Source: Bog-756 sp963710495 | GTDB taxonomy: Bacteria > Actinomycetota > Acidimicrobiia > Acidimicrobiales > RAAP-2 | Direction of reading: 5' to 3' | Assembly (NCBI GenBank): GCA_963710495.1 | Contig: CAVQAI010000016.1 | Coordinates: 248,001 to 312,000, forward strand | DNA: 64,000 bases | Notes under the pieces: generated by a model | Told to the model about the DNA's origin: nothing | Databases searched by the model: none | The model's input: only the letters and a program-made list of their open reading frames with translations | In this document: positions 25,014 to 33,764 of the stretch, piece by piece | Numbering within the stretch: the stretch's first letter is position 1 | How the letters are laid out: each line of letters starts with the position of its first letter | Program-made: the position numbers and the translations under genes

Positions 25014-26885
25014 ATGTTCGGTACGTGGAGTCGTCGGGTCGCGCTGGGCGCGGCAGTTCTGGCAGCAGCGGCGCTGGTGGGGATCGCTCCGACCGCCGCA
25101 TCGGCGGCCACGGCCGTCACGGGGGTGTCGGTCGAAGCCAATCCGTTCCTCCCTGCCATGACATCCACCTACACGGTGGAGTTCACCACCAGCGCCACCG
25201 GTGCGCTGGCCTCAGGGTCGGGCACCATCACCCTCACCGATAGCGGGAACGCCCTCACGACGGGCGCCACCTACACGGTGGAGGCCAAGGGCCACAACGC
25301 CGCCGCCGCCGCCAGCGGATCCACAGGCAACGTGACACTCACCGTGCCGGCGGGCATCACCATTGCCGCCTCGACTCCGGTCATCATCACCGTCAGCCCG
25401 GTCACCACCCCGGCGGCGGGCAACTACACGCTGGGCATCAGTACCTCGTCTGACACCACGGTCGTCAACGACACCTACACCATCGGCACCGCCACCCAGG
25501 TGGTGGCCACTTCCGGCAACAATCAAACGGCGCAGGTCAACGCCGCGTTTGTGGCGCACCTCGGCGCTCACATCAGGGATGCGTCCAATGCCCCGGTGGA
25601 CGAGGCGGGCATTCAAGTGACCTTCACCGTCGTGGCGGGCGTCAGCGGGGCCGCCGCAACCTTCGCCAACGGTACGGCGACCACCATCGCCAGCACCGAC
25701 GGGACGGGGCTGGCCACGTCCACCCTCCTCACCGCCAATGGGATCGCCGGTACCTTCACGGTCGTCCCCTCCGCCACCATCAACGCGGTCCCGTTGACCA
25801 ACCCGGCACCCTTCAGCATGACCAACTCGTCCCCGACTGCCCCTGGCGCACCGGTCATCGGCGCGGCCACGGCCGGCAACGCCAGCGCCACCGTCGCGTG
25901 GTCGGCGCCGACCACGGGTGGCGTGCCGACCTCCTACACCGTGACCTCGTCGCCGGGTGGGATCACAGCCACCGCCGGGCTGGGGGCGACCTCCGCAGTC
26001 GTTTCCGGCCTGACCAACGGCGTCTCCTACACCTTCACCGTCACGGCCAGCAACGGAGGGGGCTCCAGTCCGCCCTCCGGAGCGTCGAACGCCGTGATCC
26101 CCGTGGCGCCGCCCCCGCCGCCACCGCCGAGCGGCAACGGCAACCTGGCGCCCCCGGCCGTCGGGATGGCTCCTCTGCCCGACGGCTCGGGCTACTGGCT
26201 GGTCAACGCAGCCGGCGCCGTCTCGGCCCATGGGAACGCCGTCAACTACGGCTCGATGGCCGGGACGAGGTTGAATGCCCCGATGACCCACATCGTGGCC
26301 ACCCCTGACGGCAAGGGCTACTGGCTGGTGGCGGCCGACGGTGGGACCTTCACCTTCGGCGACGCCGGCTTCTTCGGATCGACCGGCAACATTCACCTCA
26401 ATGCACCGGTGGTCGACATCGCCCCGACCAAAGACGGCAGGGGCTACTGGCTGGTCGCCTCCGATGGCGGCATCTTCGCCTTCGGTGACGCCCCCTTCTA
26501 CGGCTCCATGGGTGGGCAGCACCTCAACAAGCCGGTCGTCGGCATGGCCGGCGACTATGCCACCGGTGGCTACTGGTTGGTGGCCACCGACGGCGGGATC
26601 TTCAGCTTCAATGCGCCCTTCTTCGGGTCGACCGGGAACATCGTCCTCAACAAGCCGGTCAACGGCATGGCGGCGACCGCTTCCGGGCAGGGCTACTGGT
26701 TCGTCGCCTCCGACGGAGGGATCTTCTCCTTCGGTGACGCACAGTTCTACGGGTCGACGGGGAACATCGCCCTTGTCGCCCCCGTAGTCGGGATGGCGGC
26801 CAACCATGCCACCGGCGGTTACTGGCTGGTGGCCTCGGACGGGGGGATCTTCTCCTTCAACACGCCGTTCTTCGGCGCCAAGTGA
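25014..26885 (+). CDS. Secreted Ig-like/Fn3 protein with six 42-residue GYWLVASDGG repeats
   Basis: About 623 residues, exported by a signal peptide (ALGAAVLAAAALVGIAPTAA, cleaved near SA-AT). Residues ~30-270 are Thr/Ala/Val-rich beta domains, followed by an Fn3 domain (APVIGAATAG to SNAVIP) and a poly-Pro linker. Then come six copies of a 42-residue repeat (GYWLVASDGGIFSFGDA...FYGSTG...LNKPVVGMA). The array begins with the second half of a repeat and ends with the first half, as in propellers closed by a velcro strand. No enzyme motif is seen; a surface or adhesive role is inferred. GAGGGG lies 7 nt upstream of this ATG; an ATG two codons earlier is possible. Confidence 0.8.
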   Translation: MFGTWSRRVALGAAVLAAAALVGIAPTAASAATAVTGVSVEANPFLPAMTSTYTVEFTTSATGALASGSGTITLTDSGNALTTGATYTVEAKGHNAAAAASGSTGNVTLTVPAGITIAASTPVIITVSPVTTPAAGNYTLGISTSSDTTVVNDTYTIGTATQVVATSGNNQTAQVNAAFVAHLGAHIRDASNAPVDEAGIQVTFTVVAGVSGAAATFANGTATTIASTDGTGLATSTLLTANGIAGTFTVVPSATINAVPLTNPAPFSMTNSSPTAPGAPVIGAATAGNASATVAWSAPTTGGVPTSYTVTSSPGGITATAGLGATSAVVSGLTNGVSYTFTVTASNGGGSSPPSGASNAVIPVAPPPPPPPSGNGNLAPPAVGMAPLPDGSGYWLVNAAGAVSAHGNAVNYGSMAGTRLNAPMTHIVATPDGKGYWLVAADGGTFTFGDAGFFGSTGNIHLNAPVVDIAPTKDGRGYWLVASDGGIFAFGDAPFYGSMGGQHLNKPVVGMAGDYATGGYWLVATDGGIFSFNAPFFGSTGNIVLNKPVNGMAATASGQGYWFVASDGGIFSFGDAQFYGSTGNIALVAPVVGMAANHATGGYWLVASDGGIFSFNTPFFGAK

Positions 26886-27244
26886 GCTGACCCGACCGAT
26901 CGCCGGCTGACCCGCCGGCCGAGCCCGGGCGGGCCGTTTGGCCCGCCCCGGGCTCCAGGCGGCCCGAAGCATCTGACCACGCTGACACCCAGCGGGGCCG
27001 GCTCTCGCCGACGAGGAGACACGGTCTGTCCGCTCCCCATCCACCAGACCCCACCCGCCGCCGTCTGATCCGCTCCCCGTCTGGCGCACCCGGGGTTGGT
27101 CTGTTCACTCCCTCCGGACAGACCCAGGCGGTGTCTGTCGCCGGCCGCCCCATGTCCCCACCGGCGGGGTCGGTCCGATGAGTTCGAGGCCGAGCCGACG
27201 TCGTAGCATGCGTCCGGAATTCCCTGCGTTCGAGGAGGACCACC
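26886..27244. promoter_or_regulatory. Intergenic region with a cluster of GTCTG/CAGAC pentamers
   Basis: No gene seen in these 359 bp. Between 27024 and 27137 the pentamer GTCTG or its complement occurs seven times (27024, 27045, 27063, 27079, 27099, 27119, 27133), and gtctg-tccgctcccc is nearly repeated at 27024 and 27063. A TAGCAT -10-like box is at 27204-27209 ahead of the VOC gene. The cluster could be a regulator-binding array. Confidence 0.4.
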
Positions 27245-27646
27245 ATGCCGGCAATCGACCCTTATCTCTTCTTCCCCGGTGACGCCGAGGAAGCCATCAC
27301 CTTCTACAAGGGCGTCTTCGGTGGCGAGCTCACCGTCACTCGCCGCGGCGAGGTCGACCCGAGTGCTCCCGAGGACATGAAGAACCTGGTCATCAACGCC
27401 AGCCTGGTCTCCGATGGCCTGACCATCCGGGCCAGCGACCGTACCGACACCTCGCTCGACGTGCAGACCCGAGTCGAGCTCTCCATCGTCGGCACGGAGG
27501 ACGCCCAGCTCCGGAAGATCTTCGAGGACCTGAGCGCGGGCGGAACCGTACGCAGTCCCCTCGAGAAGATGTTCTGGGGCGACGTCTTCGGCGCGCTCAT
27601 CGACAGGTTCGGCATCGGATGGCAGGTCAACATCGGGCAGGGCTGA
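27245..27646 (+). CDS. PhnB/VOC-family glyoxalase-like protein
   Basis: 133 residues with the PhnB-type opening (IDPYLFFPGDAEEAITFYKGVFGGELTVTRR split over two beta-alpha units) and closing segment KMFWGDVFGALIDRFGIGWQV. A strong GAGGAGG site precedes the ATG by 6 nt. Members of this group resemble glyoxalase/bleomycin-resistance proteins, but most have no assigned substrate, and none is suggested by the neighbours. Confidence 0.85.
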   Translation: MPAIDPYLFFPGDAEEAITFYKGVFGGELTVTRRGEVDPSAPEDMKNLVINASLVSDGLTIRASDRTDTSLDVQTRVELSIVGTEDAQLRKIFEDLSAGGTVRSPLEKMFWGDVFGALIDRFGIGWQVNIGQG

Positions 27647-27735
27647 GCGCCGTCGACGGGCCGCGGCTGCGAGCCGAAACGGGTCGGGGCCAGACGTTGG
27701 CGTGGAGAACGCGATCAGGGTCGAAGGTCCCCGGA

Positions 27736-27855
27736 GCTCGGTGCGACGGCCAGGTTGGCTGCGGCACACGGCCTGGCCTGCTGAGAGCTGCTGCCTTCCG
27801 ACCCTGACTCGGTTCACAGAAGGACGTTGCGCAGGACCCGGCCGTCGCACCGAAC
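27736..27855 (-). ncRNA. ffs: Bacterial signal recognition particle RNA (4.5S type)
   Basis: On the minus strand the apical domain IV signature is plain: gtcagggtcggaaggcagca, followed by gctctcagcaggcc. The ends pair over a long stem: cggtgcgacggcc starting at 27852 is complementary to ggccgtcgcaccg ending at 27739. This gives an unbranched hairpin of about 115-120 nt that binds Ffh for cotranslational targeting. It lies between the VOC gene and tRNA-Ser/tadA; the exact ends are approximate. Confidence 0.92.
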
Positions 27856-27975
27856 CCCGAGGGGTCCACAGTGTAGCCCTCCACCCTCACTGCTCCCTCC
27901 ACTCCCGCCGCAGTAGGCCAGGTAGCCTGACGGGGCTGCTGACTCGACGGGGCCTGGCTCCGGCGGTGGCCACCC

Positions 27976-28063
27976 GGAGGTGTGCGAGAGCGGCCGAATC
28001 GGCACGACTGGAAATCGTGTGTGGGGAAACTCACCGTGGGTTCAAATCCCACCGCCTCCGCCA
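27976..28063 (+). tRNA. tRNA-Ser (anticodon GGA)
   Basis: The acceptor stem ggaggtg/cgcctcc and the anticodon stem cacga/tcgtg with loop ctGGAaa give GGA. A long variable arm marks a class II serine tRNA, and the T-arm reads ttcaaat. CCA is encoded at 28061-28063. The tadA start codon follows 1 nt later. Confidence 0.96.
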
Positions 28064-28064
28064 C

Positions 28065-28580
28065 ATGGACACGCATCCGACATCCACCCGGGATGACGAG
28101 ACCGCTGGGCGAGCCCGGCGCGGGCCCCAGTTGACCGATGACCGGGCCATGGTCCTGGCTCTGGCAGAGGCGGCGGCGGCGGTCCGACACGGCGACGTCC
28201 CCGTCGGCGCGGTCGCCCTGGTCGACGGACGCCTCGTCGCCTCACGGCACAACGAGCGCGAGGAGCGCGGCGATCCGACCGCCCATGCCGAGCTGTTGGC
28301 CCTGTCGGACGCGGCCGCCGCGCTCGGCACCTGGCGCCTCTCCGAGGTGACCCTGGTCGTCACGCTCGAGCCCTGCGCCATGTGCGCCGGTGGGCTCGTT
28401 GCGGCTCGGCTCGGACGCCTGGTCTTCGGTGCCGCCGACCCCAAGGCGGGATCGTGCGGGTCCCTCTACAACCTCTGCGCCGATCCGAGGCTCAACCACG
28501 AGGTCAGCGTGACGTCCGGCGTCAGGGCAGCTGAGGTGAGCGAGCAGTTGCGCCACTTTTTCGAGACGCGCCGGCACTAA
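28065..28580 (+). CDS. tadA: tRNA-specific adenosine deaminase
   Basis: About 171 residues of the cytidine/deoxycytidylate deaminase fold. The zinc and catalytic motif is HAELLAL (His and Glu) with LEPCAMCAG (two Cys). It converts A34 to inosine in tRNA-Arg(ACG). The ATG lies immediately after the tRNA-Ser gene, so the message may be processed from a shared transcript; a TTG at 28131, closer to the conserved DVPVGAVAL, is an alternative start. Confidence 0.93.
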   Translation: MDTHPTSTRDDETAGRARRGPQLTDDRAMVLALAEAAAAVRHGDVPVGAVALVDGRLVASRHNEREERGDPTAHAELLALSDAAAALGTWRLSEVTLVVTLEPCAMCAGGLVAARLGRLVFGAADPKAGSCGSLYNLCADPRLNHEVSVTSGVRAAEVSEQLRHFFETRRH

Positions 28581-28658
28581 CCGGGGTCATCGCGCCTTCC
28601 CTCTGTCATGCTGCCGGTCGGACCGTCACCAGCCCGGCCGGCGGGCCTGTACCGACGA

Positions 28659-30428
28659 CTACGTGTGCGTGTTGGCCATTCCCACGACCGGCTGATTGAG
28701 CACGATGTTGCCGGTGGAACCGAAGAAGCCTGCGCTGCCGAAGCAGAAGACCCCACCGTCCGAGGCGACGAACCGGTACCCCGCACCATCCGGGGCGGCC
28801 GACATACCCACGATCGGCTTGTTCAGCGCGATGCTGCCGGTGGATCCGAGGAACGGCGCACCACCGAAGGAGAAGATCCCTCCGTCCGCCGCGACCAGCC
28901 AGTAGGCGCCTGGCACGGCCGGATCGGCAGCCATGCCGACGATGGGCTTGTTGAGATGCATCCCACCGGTGGAGCCGCTGAACACGGCGTCGCCGAAGGT
29001 GAAGACACCCCCGTCGGAGGCGACCAACCAGTAGCCGTGCCCGCTGGCCGTGGTGGCCATGCCCACGATCGGCTTGTTGAGCACGAGGTTGCCGGTGGAA
29101 CCGTAGAACTGTGCGTCCCCGAAGCTGAAGATGCCGCCATCGCTGGCCACCAGCCAGTACCCACCGTCGTCGGGGGTCGCGGCCATGCCCACGATCGGCT
29201 TGTTGAGGGCGAGGCTGCCGGTGGAACCGAAGAAGTTGGCGGTGCCGTGGGTGAAGATGCCGCCGTCCGAGGCGACCAGCCAGTACCCGCCGTCGGTGGA
29301 GTTCGCGGCCATGCCCACGATGGGCTTGTTCAGACGGGTGGCTCCCTGCGAGCCGTGGAAGTTCGCGTTCCCGAAACTGAAGATGCCCCCGTCGGTGGCC
29401 ACCAGCCAGTAGCCGTTGCTGGGCGAGGAGTTCACTGTCGTGACGCCTCCCGGGGGCGGCGTGACCGGCGGTGGCGCCGAGCTCTGGTAGAAGATCTTGA
29501 CGTTCCCGTTGCCGGTCCAGTGCCCCTGGAAGTAGGGCATGGTGAGGGACGTGGCGGGGTTGGCAAAGCCTGAGCCGCCGCCGCCACCCGATCCAGCACC
29601 ACCGCCACCGCCGCCGAAGTAACCGCCACCGCCACCGCCACCGCCGGTGTCACCATTCCCGCCCGACGCCATGGAGCTCAGTGACGTGGTCGGGCCGGTG
29701 CCCGAAGTGCCGGCGCCGCCACCTGCGCCCGGCCCACCGGAGGTCCCCGCTTGGCCGCCACTCACGCCGGTGCCCGGCAAGCCATCGCCGACGGTGTTCC
29801 CGGCCAGTTGGCCACCGGCTCCCCCGGTACCGGCGCTCCCGCCGCCCCCGCCGCCGGCCGCGGCCAGCAGCAACGTCGAGCCCGTGGCGTCAAAAATCTG
29901 CGTGGAACCACCGCCCCCTCCGGCCCCGGCGCCTCCGGTGCCGCCGCCGCCGAGCCCTCCGGTCGAGGTACTGCTGCCGAGCTGCCCGACCGAGACTCTG
30001 AGCGTTTGACCAGGACTGACGGCCAGGGCTTCATTGACCGTGCCGCCGGTGCCCCCTACCCCGCCCGTGCCGCTGCCACCTTGGGCACCACTGGCGTCGA
30101 TGCAGACCGAGTTGGGGACGACGTTGGACGGAACGATCCAGGTTTGCGCGGTCGCATGGAAGCCGAACTGGACCGAGATCGTGTTGGGGCCGAATGACGA
30201 TGCGTACACGGCGCAGTCGGTCACCGGCGGCCCGAGCCGGGGAGCGGCTGCCGCGCCCACCGTGAGCTTCGTGAGGCCGACCACGGCCACCGATGCGATC
30301 AGCCCGAGGGTGACGGCGAGCAGTCCCCGCACGGCAATCGTCGCCTGCCTCGAACGTTGCGAACGGAGACGGGTCTCCGTTCGGGTCGCCGGGGGATGTC
30401 CAGCTTCGTCCCATGCGCGTCGCTGCAT
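28659..30428 (-). CDS. Secreted glycine-rich protein with six GYWLVASDGG repeats
   Basis: About 589 residues. After a basic N-terminus, one hydrophobic export segment (AVTLGLIASVAVVGLTKL) is followed by a glycine-rich domain (about 95-310: GGTGGTVNEALAVSPGQTLR, many GGGGG runs) like bacterial Gly-rich beta proteins. The C-terminal ~250 residues are six 42-residue repeats, here starting with a whole GYWLVATDGG unit and ending NIVLNQPVVGMAN. GGAGGAGAG lies 5 nt before the ATG at 30428. A cell-surface structural or adhesive role is inferred. Convergent with tadA. Confidence 0.8.
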   Translation of the reverse strand: MQRRAWDEAGHPPATRTETRLRSQRSRQATIAVRGLLAVTLGLIASVAVVGLTKLTVGAAAAPRLGPPVTDCAVYASSFGPNTISVQFGFHATAQTWIVPSNVVPNSVCIDASGAQGGSGTGGVGGTGGTVNEALAVSPGQTLRVSVGQLGSSTSTGGLGGGGTGGAGAGGGGGSTQIFDATGSTLLLAAAGGGGGGSAGTGGAGGQLAGNTVGDGLPGTGVSGGQAGTSGGPGAGGGAGTSGTGPTTSLSSMASGGNGDTGGGGGGGGYFGGGGGGAGSGGGGGSGFANPATSLTMPYFQGHWTGNGNVKIFYQSSAPPPVTPPPGGVTTVNSSPSNGYWLVATDGGIFSFGNANFHGSQGATRLNKPIVGMAANSTDGGYWLVASDGGIFTHGTANFFGSTGSLALNKPIVGMAATPDDGGYWLVASDGGIFSFGDAQFYGSTGNLVLNKPIVGMATTASGHGYWLVASDGGVFTFGDAVFSGSTGGMHLNKPIVGMAADPAVPGAYWLVAADGGIFSFGGAPFLGSTGSIALNKPIVGMSAAPDGAGYRFVASDGGVFCFGSAGFFGSTGNIVLNQPVVGMANTHT

Positions 30429-31022
30429 CAACACTCTCCTCCACCTGTTCCGCTACTGGCCGGCTGACACCGAGTCTTGTGACTCGCGCCCGGCCAGAGC
30501 ATAAGGGATGCTCTCCTTGGTTTGAGCTGTGAAGAACGGGCGCCATCCGCCGCGCACCGGCGTGCATCGGACGGGAGGAGATCGAGTGTCGGTGGTCGCC
30601 TTGAAGGGTCTGTGGGAGGGCCACAGTCCCGAGCTCGATTGGTCGGAGTGATCGTTGATCGTCGACCGCACATCGCAGAGGCTCCGAAAGAAGTCGCCAT
30701 CTCGATGAAAGAAGTCGCCATCTCGATGGACGGACGCGGTTGTTCCGGCCGAACCGACGAGCGCCCGCCGAGTTGCCACCTCGCACACCTGAGCGATGTC
30801 AGCGCTAGCTCAGACGGGGGTCTTGTCGACGATGGCCGTGAGGTCGGGTTGACCTGATTGAACGAGGTCGCCGACAGACAACCCGACCGAGACACTGCAG
30901 ACGACTGTCCGCCGGACCGATCGGTGGACCTCCCCGTGTCGGGACGGGACGGCCGGAAGCGCCGGAAGCGCCGGGGTGGCGCCGGCCTCACCCGCCCGCG
31001 GATGCGGACGGGCGAAGCCGGC
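30429..31022. other. Gene-poor stretch between two surface genes, with a perfect 21-bp direct repeat
   Basis: I see no credible coding sequence in these 594 bp. The only structure noticed is gaaagaagtcgccatctcgat repeated head to tail at 30686-30706 and 30707-30727. The glycine-rich gene's ribosome binding site is at 30434-30442, so its promoter should lie in this stretch. Confidence 0.6.
30686..30727 (+). repeat. Perfect 21-bp tandem duplication
   Basis: Two identical adjacent copies. The position about 260 bp upstream of the glycine-rich protein gene leaves a regulatory role open. Confidence 0.85.
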
Positions 31023-31907
31023 TCACAACCCGAGGATCAGGGTGGTGGTCGTGGTGGTGGGCGGCACCGTGGTGGTCGTGGTCGGCGGCACCGTCGTGGT
31101 GGTCGTGGTGGTGGGCGGCACCGTTGTGGTGGTCGTCGTGGTGGGCGGCACCGTCGTGGTGGTCGTCGTGGTGGGCGGCACCGTTGTGGTGGTCGTCGTG
31201 GTGGGCGGCACCGTCGTGGTCGTCGTGGGCGGCGGCGGTGGTGGCGGTGGTGGCGAAATCGGAGGAGGACTCGACGGCGGCGGGGTCGGTGTCGAGATCG
31301 TCGGCGGGGGTAGGGCCGGCAGCTGCTTCAAGGTGGGAGCCCCTGGGAGCAACTTGGTCACCGCGGGGAAGAGGGTGAGCGGCGCAAGGGGGGTTTGGGC
31401 ACCCAAAAGGGTACCCACGGGGGTGAACGACGACCCGCACGTGACCTTGGTGTGGGCCAGGCTGGCGGTGACCTTCACCGGCACGGTGACTCCGGGTGAG
31501 GCGTGGTCGATGGGCAAAGAAACGCTGGCCTTGCCCGTGGCGTCGGCCGTGGTGGTGTGCACACTGTGGGTCTTGGCGTAATCAGCCTCCACACGCACCT
31601 GAGCCCCGGCTACGGCGGTGACGGAGATCGTCTCGGCCGTGGCACCCTGCGCCGGCGCGGCGTTCGAGACCGATGCCGAGCAGCTTGTGAGCGTGGGGGA
31701 CTCGAGCGGCGTGAACGTATCCGGTTGTGTGGTCTGGGACGTGTGCTGGCTGGACCGCGCCGCCGACACGACGTGCGGGGGCGCCGGGAGGCGCGAGGGG
31801 CTGCTCCCTCCCGCCACGCTGAAGAAGATGGTCGTGGCGATGACGATGACCGCGACGGCGGCTACGAGCGGTCGCCATCGGCTTCCACCGATCAGGTCGT
31901 CGAGCAT
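31023..31907 (-). CDS. Membrane-anchored protein with Cys-paired domain and Pro/Thr stalk
   Basis: 294 residues. The N-terminal anchor is LVAAVAVIVIATTIFFSVA. The central domain (about 75-170) has cysteines at both ends (LTSCSASVSN... and KVTCGSSFTPV) and shares a core with the next gene: ASVSNAAPAQGATAETISV here, TVSVSNPAPLRGQTAETAT there. The C-terminal third is a Pro-rich run followed by about six PPTTTTTTTV decamers, ending TTLILGL. The stalk is a plausible O-glycosylation target of the GT39 enzyme in this operon. Function unknown; last gene of the operon, 55 nt after its paralogue. Confidence 0.7.
   Translation of the reverse strand: MLDDLIGGSRWRPLVAAVAVIVIATTIFFSVAGGSSPSRLPAPPHVVSAARSSQHTSQTTQPDTFTPLESPTLTSCSASVSNAAPAQGATAETISVTAVAGAQVRVEADYAKTHSVHTTTADATGKASVSLPIDHASPGVTVPVKVTASLAHTKVTCGSSFTPVGTLLGAQTPLAPLTLFPAVTKLLPGAPTLKQLPALPPPTISTPTPPPSSPPPISPPPPPPPPPTTTTTVPPTTTTTTTVPPTTTTTTTVPPTTTTTTTVPPTTTTTTTVPPTTTTTVPPTTTTTTLILGL
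31041..31230 (-). repeat. 30-bp tandem repeats encoding PPTTTTTTTV
   Basis: Units of gtgggcggcaccgt plus a GTGGTGGTCGTCGTG-like half begin at 31111, 31141, 31171 and 31201, with shorter variants before. Copy number change would alter stalk length in steps of ten residues without a frameshift. Confidence 0.88.
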
Positions 31908-31962
31908 GTCGTACCTCCTGGCTGGTTCGGCAGGGCCGAGGAAACGGGACGATCTGGCACCC

Positions 31963-32562
31963 CTACTGCCCTCCCCCCGTGGCGGGAAGGATCCCTGCGG
32001 TATATACGGGCGTGAACGAGGTCGAGCACGAGTCCTTGACGCCCCTGAGGGAGACGGTGGCCGTCACCCGGACCGTGACGCCGGGTTCGGCATGGGTGAT
32101 CGCCAGCGTGAAGTAGGCGGCGCCCGTCCCTTCGGCGATGCCGGAATGGACGCTTCGGGCCTTCAAATAGTCCGCCTCGAGCCGTACTTCCGCTCCCGTA
32201 GTGGTGCTCACTGTCGCCGTCTCCGCCGTCTGACCCCGGAGTGGTGCGGGGTTCGACACCGACACGGTACACCCCGTGAGGGCGGCCGGCGCGGTGATGG
32301 CGAAAACCTGGTCGGCTCCCCCGTTGGAGCCCGTCGAAGTCGGGTCGGCCCCGCTGGGCACACCGGACCCGGCAAGCCCGGCCGCTCCGGCAGCCCCGTA
32401 CGATTGGTCGGTGCCGGCGCTCCCCCTCGGGGCCGAGCCGTGTACTCCCATGGCAGCGTGGTGCAGCGGCAGGCGGGTGGCGCTCGCCCCGCCTGAGGCC
32501 ACCATGGCGACGGCGGTGGCCACGGCCAGGACCGTCACGCCCACCAAGGCCTCGGTCTTCAT
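31963..32562 (-). CDS. Exported paralogue with Cys-paired domain, no stalk
   Basis: 199 residues. A signal or anchor segment (VGVTVLAVATAVAMVASGGA) precedes a Gly/Ala/Ser-rich linker and a domain that is plainly paralogous to the downstream protein (VRLEADYLKARSVHS against VRVEADYAKTHSVHT; both end Cys-x-x-SFTPV). It lacks the Pro/Thr stalk. The ATG overlaps the stop of the GH99-like gene (ATGA), so translation is coupled. No known family recognised. Confidence 0.7.
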   Translation of the reverse strand: MKTEALVGVTVLAVATAVAMVASGGASATRLPLHHAAMGVHGSAPRGSAGTDQSYGAAGAAGLAGSGVPSGADPTSTGSNGGADQVFAITAPAALTGCTVSVSNPAPLRGQTAETATVSTTTGAEVRLEADYLKARSVHSGIAEGTGAAYFTLAITHAEPGVTVRVTATVSLRGVKDSCSTSFTPVYTAGILPATGGGQ

Positions 32563-33764
32563 GAGCCACCGCCCGACGGGGGCCCATGGATGATGGTACT
32601 CAGAGTGTCCAGGCTCTGCTGCCCGTAGCGCTCGAGCGGGACGATGTAGGTGCCCTCGTCGATCTCGTTCCAGCTGATCACCATCCACCCGTCCGGGTTG
32701 GCGGCGGCATTGCCGGTGTAGATCTGGCGCATGGTCTGGCCCCCGTCGCGGGGAACACACCCCGATCCCCCGCCGAGCACCTTGTTATACCCCGGGGCCA
32801 GCGGGCTGAAGAACTGCTTGGCGCTGCCGTCGGGGTTGCGGGTCGAACGCACCTCGGCGGCCAACTGGGCGATGTCGCTGAAGGATCCCTGGTTGGTCGT
32901 CGGGTTCTGGCTGGACCAGTAGTACTGGTCGGCGTCGAAGTCGGCGGCCTTGGCGCTGTTCCAGGTGTTCCAGTTCTCGTCGCCCACCAGGTAGAAGTGG
33001 GACCGCCACCGGGCACTGAAGTCGTCCAGCACGGGCTGCGGGTACTTCCGGCTGCCCATCATGATCAGGGTGGGCCGGCCCGAGTTGCTGTGGTCGAAGG
33101 CCGCGTCGTTTCCGTAGGTCGCCTGCAGGTAGGACAAGTCGTTGTTGATCTGGGTCTCAGTCCGGATGACGGCCGACGAGATGTAGGCGATCCGCAGCGA
33201 GAAGTGGACACCGGTCTGGTTGATCTGGTGCACCGCCGACACCACCATGGCGAGACGGCGATTGAACGCCGACGATGACGTGGTCTGGTCCGGCTGACCG
33301 GTGCCGGCCCAACTCACCGCGAACCCGGCCAACCCGGCCTGCGCGGCGAGAGCCACGTCCGAGCTGATCTGGGCCTGGTCGTCCTGTGTCCACAGGGGGG
33401 AGGCCACGTCGGTGAGCTGGTTGCCGGGGTAGTTGTTGGTGACCGTGCACCCGTCACCGCTGAGCGTCGCCGGCAGAGGAAGCGGATTGTCGCCGTAGGG
33501 ATAGTTCGGGCCGAGGCGTGAGTGCCAGTGCTGGGTGTCCCACCACAGGTAGTAGAAGGCGAACATGCGGTGGTTGGCGGTGGCGTTGGCCGCAGGGGTC
33601 GGAGTGCCGGGTTGGCTCGTGCTCGAGCTGGCGGACGGAGTCGCGCCGGTGGAGCTCGTCGGGTTAAGCCCCGCCTCCGCCCCGCCGCAGGCCGACGCCA
33701 CGAGGGCCAGCACGGCGAGGAGGCCCGCCCAGCCCAGGCTCTGCCGTCTACGCCAGCGCGGCAC
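32559..33764 (-). CDS. GH99/WbsX-like glycoside hydrolase lipoprotein
   Basis: 401 residues. The GTG at 33764 follows GGGAGGGG and gives a lipoprotein signal (LLAVLALVASAC, lipid Cys26). After a Ser/Thr/Pro linker the catalytic domain reads MFAFYYLWWDTQHWHSRLGP, then FAVSWAGTGQPD. The segment MVISWNEIDEGTYIVPLERY resembles the NEWGEGT motif of GH99-like and WbsX proteins and holds the likely catalytic glutamates. It may trim alpha-mannan-type glycans at the cell surface; specificity cannot be told. The gene overlaps the upstream one by 17 bp. Confidence 0.72.
   Translation of the reverse strand: MPRWRRRQSLGWAGLLAVLALVASACGGAEAGLNPTSSTGATPSASSSTSQPGTPTPAANATANHRMFAFYYLWWDTQHWHSRLGPNYPYGDNPLPLPATLSGDGCTVTNNYPGNQLTDVASPLWTQDDQAQISSDVALAAQAGLAGFAVSWAGTGQPDQTTSSSAFNRRLAMVVSAVHQINQTGVHFSLRIAYISSAVIRTETQINNDLSYLQATYGNDAAFDHSNSGRPTLIMMGSRKYPQPVLDDFSARWRSHFYLVGDENWNTWNSAKAADFDADQYYWSSQNPTTNQGSFSDIAQLAAEVRSTRNPDGSAKQFFSPLAPGYNKVLGGGSGCVPRDGGQTMRQIYTGNAAANPDGWMVISWNEIDEGTYIVPLERYGQQSLDTLSTIIHGPPSGGGS

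Noticed and set aside
25212..27089. A 625-codon minus-strand open frame opposite the repeat protein
   Set aside because: It is the antisense of the repeat array (HRPxxGGHQPVA periodicity) and has no domain of its own.
31041..31230. Regular 30-bp repeats considered as a CRISPR array
   Set aside because: There are no unique spacers; the units are head-to-tail and encode an in-frame PPTTTTTTTV protein stalk.
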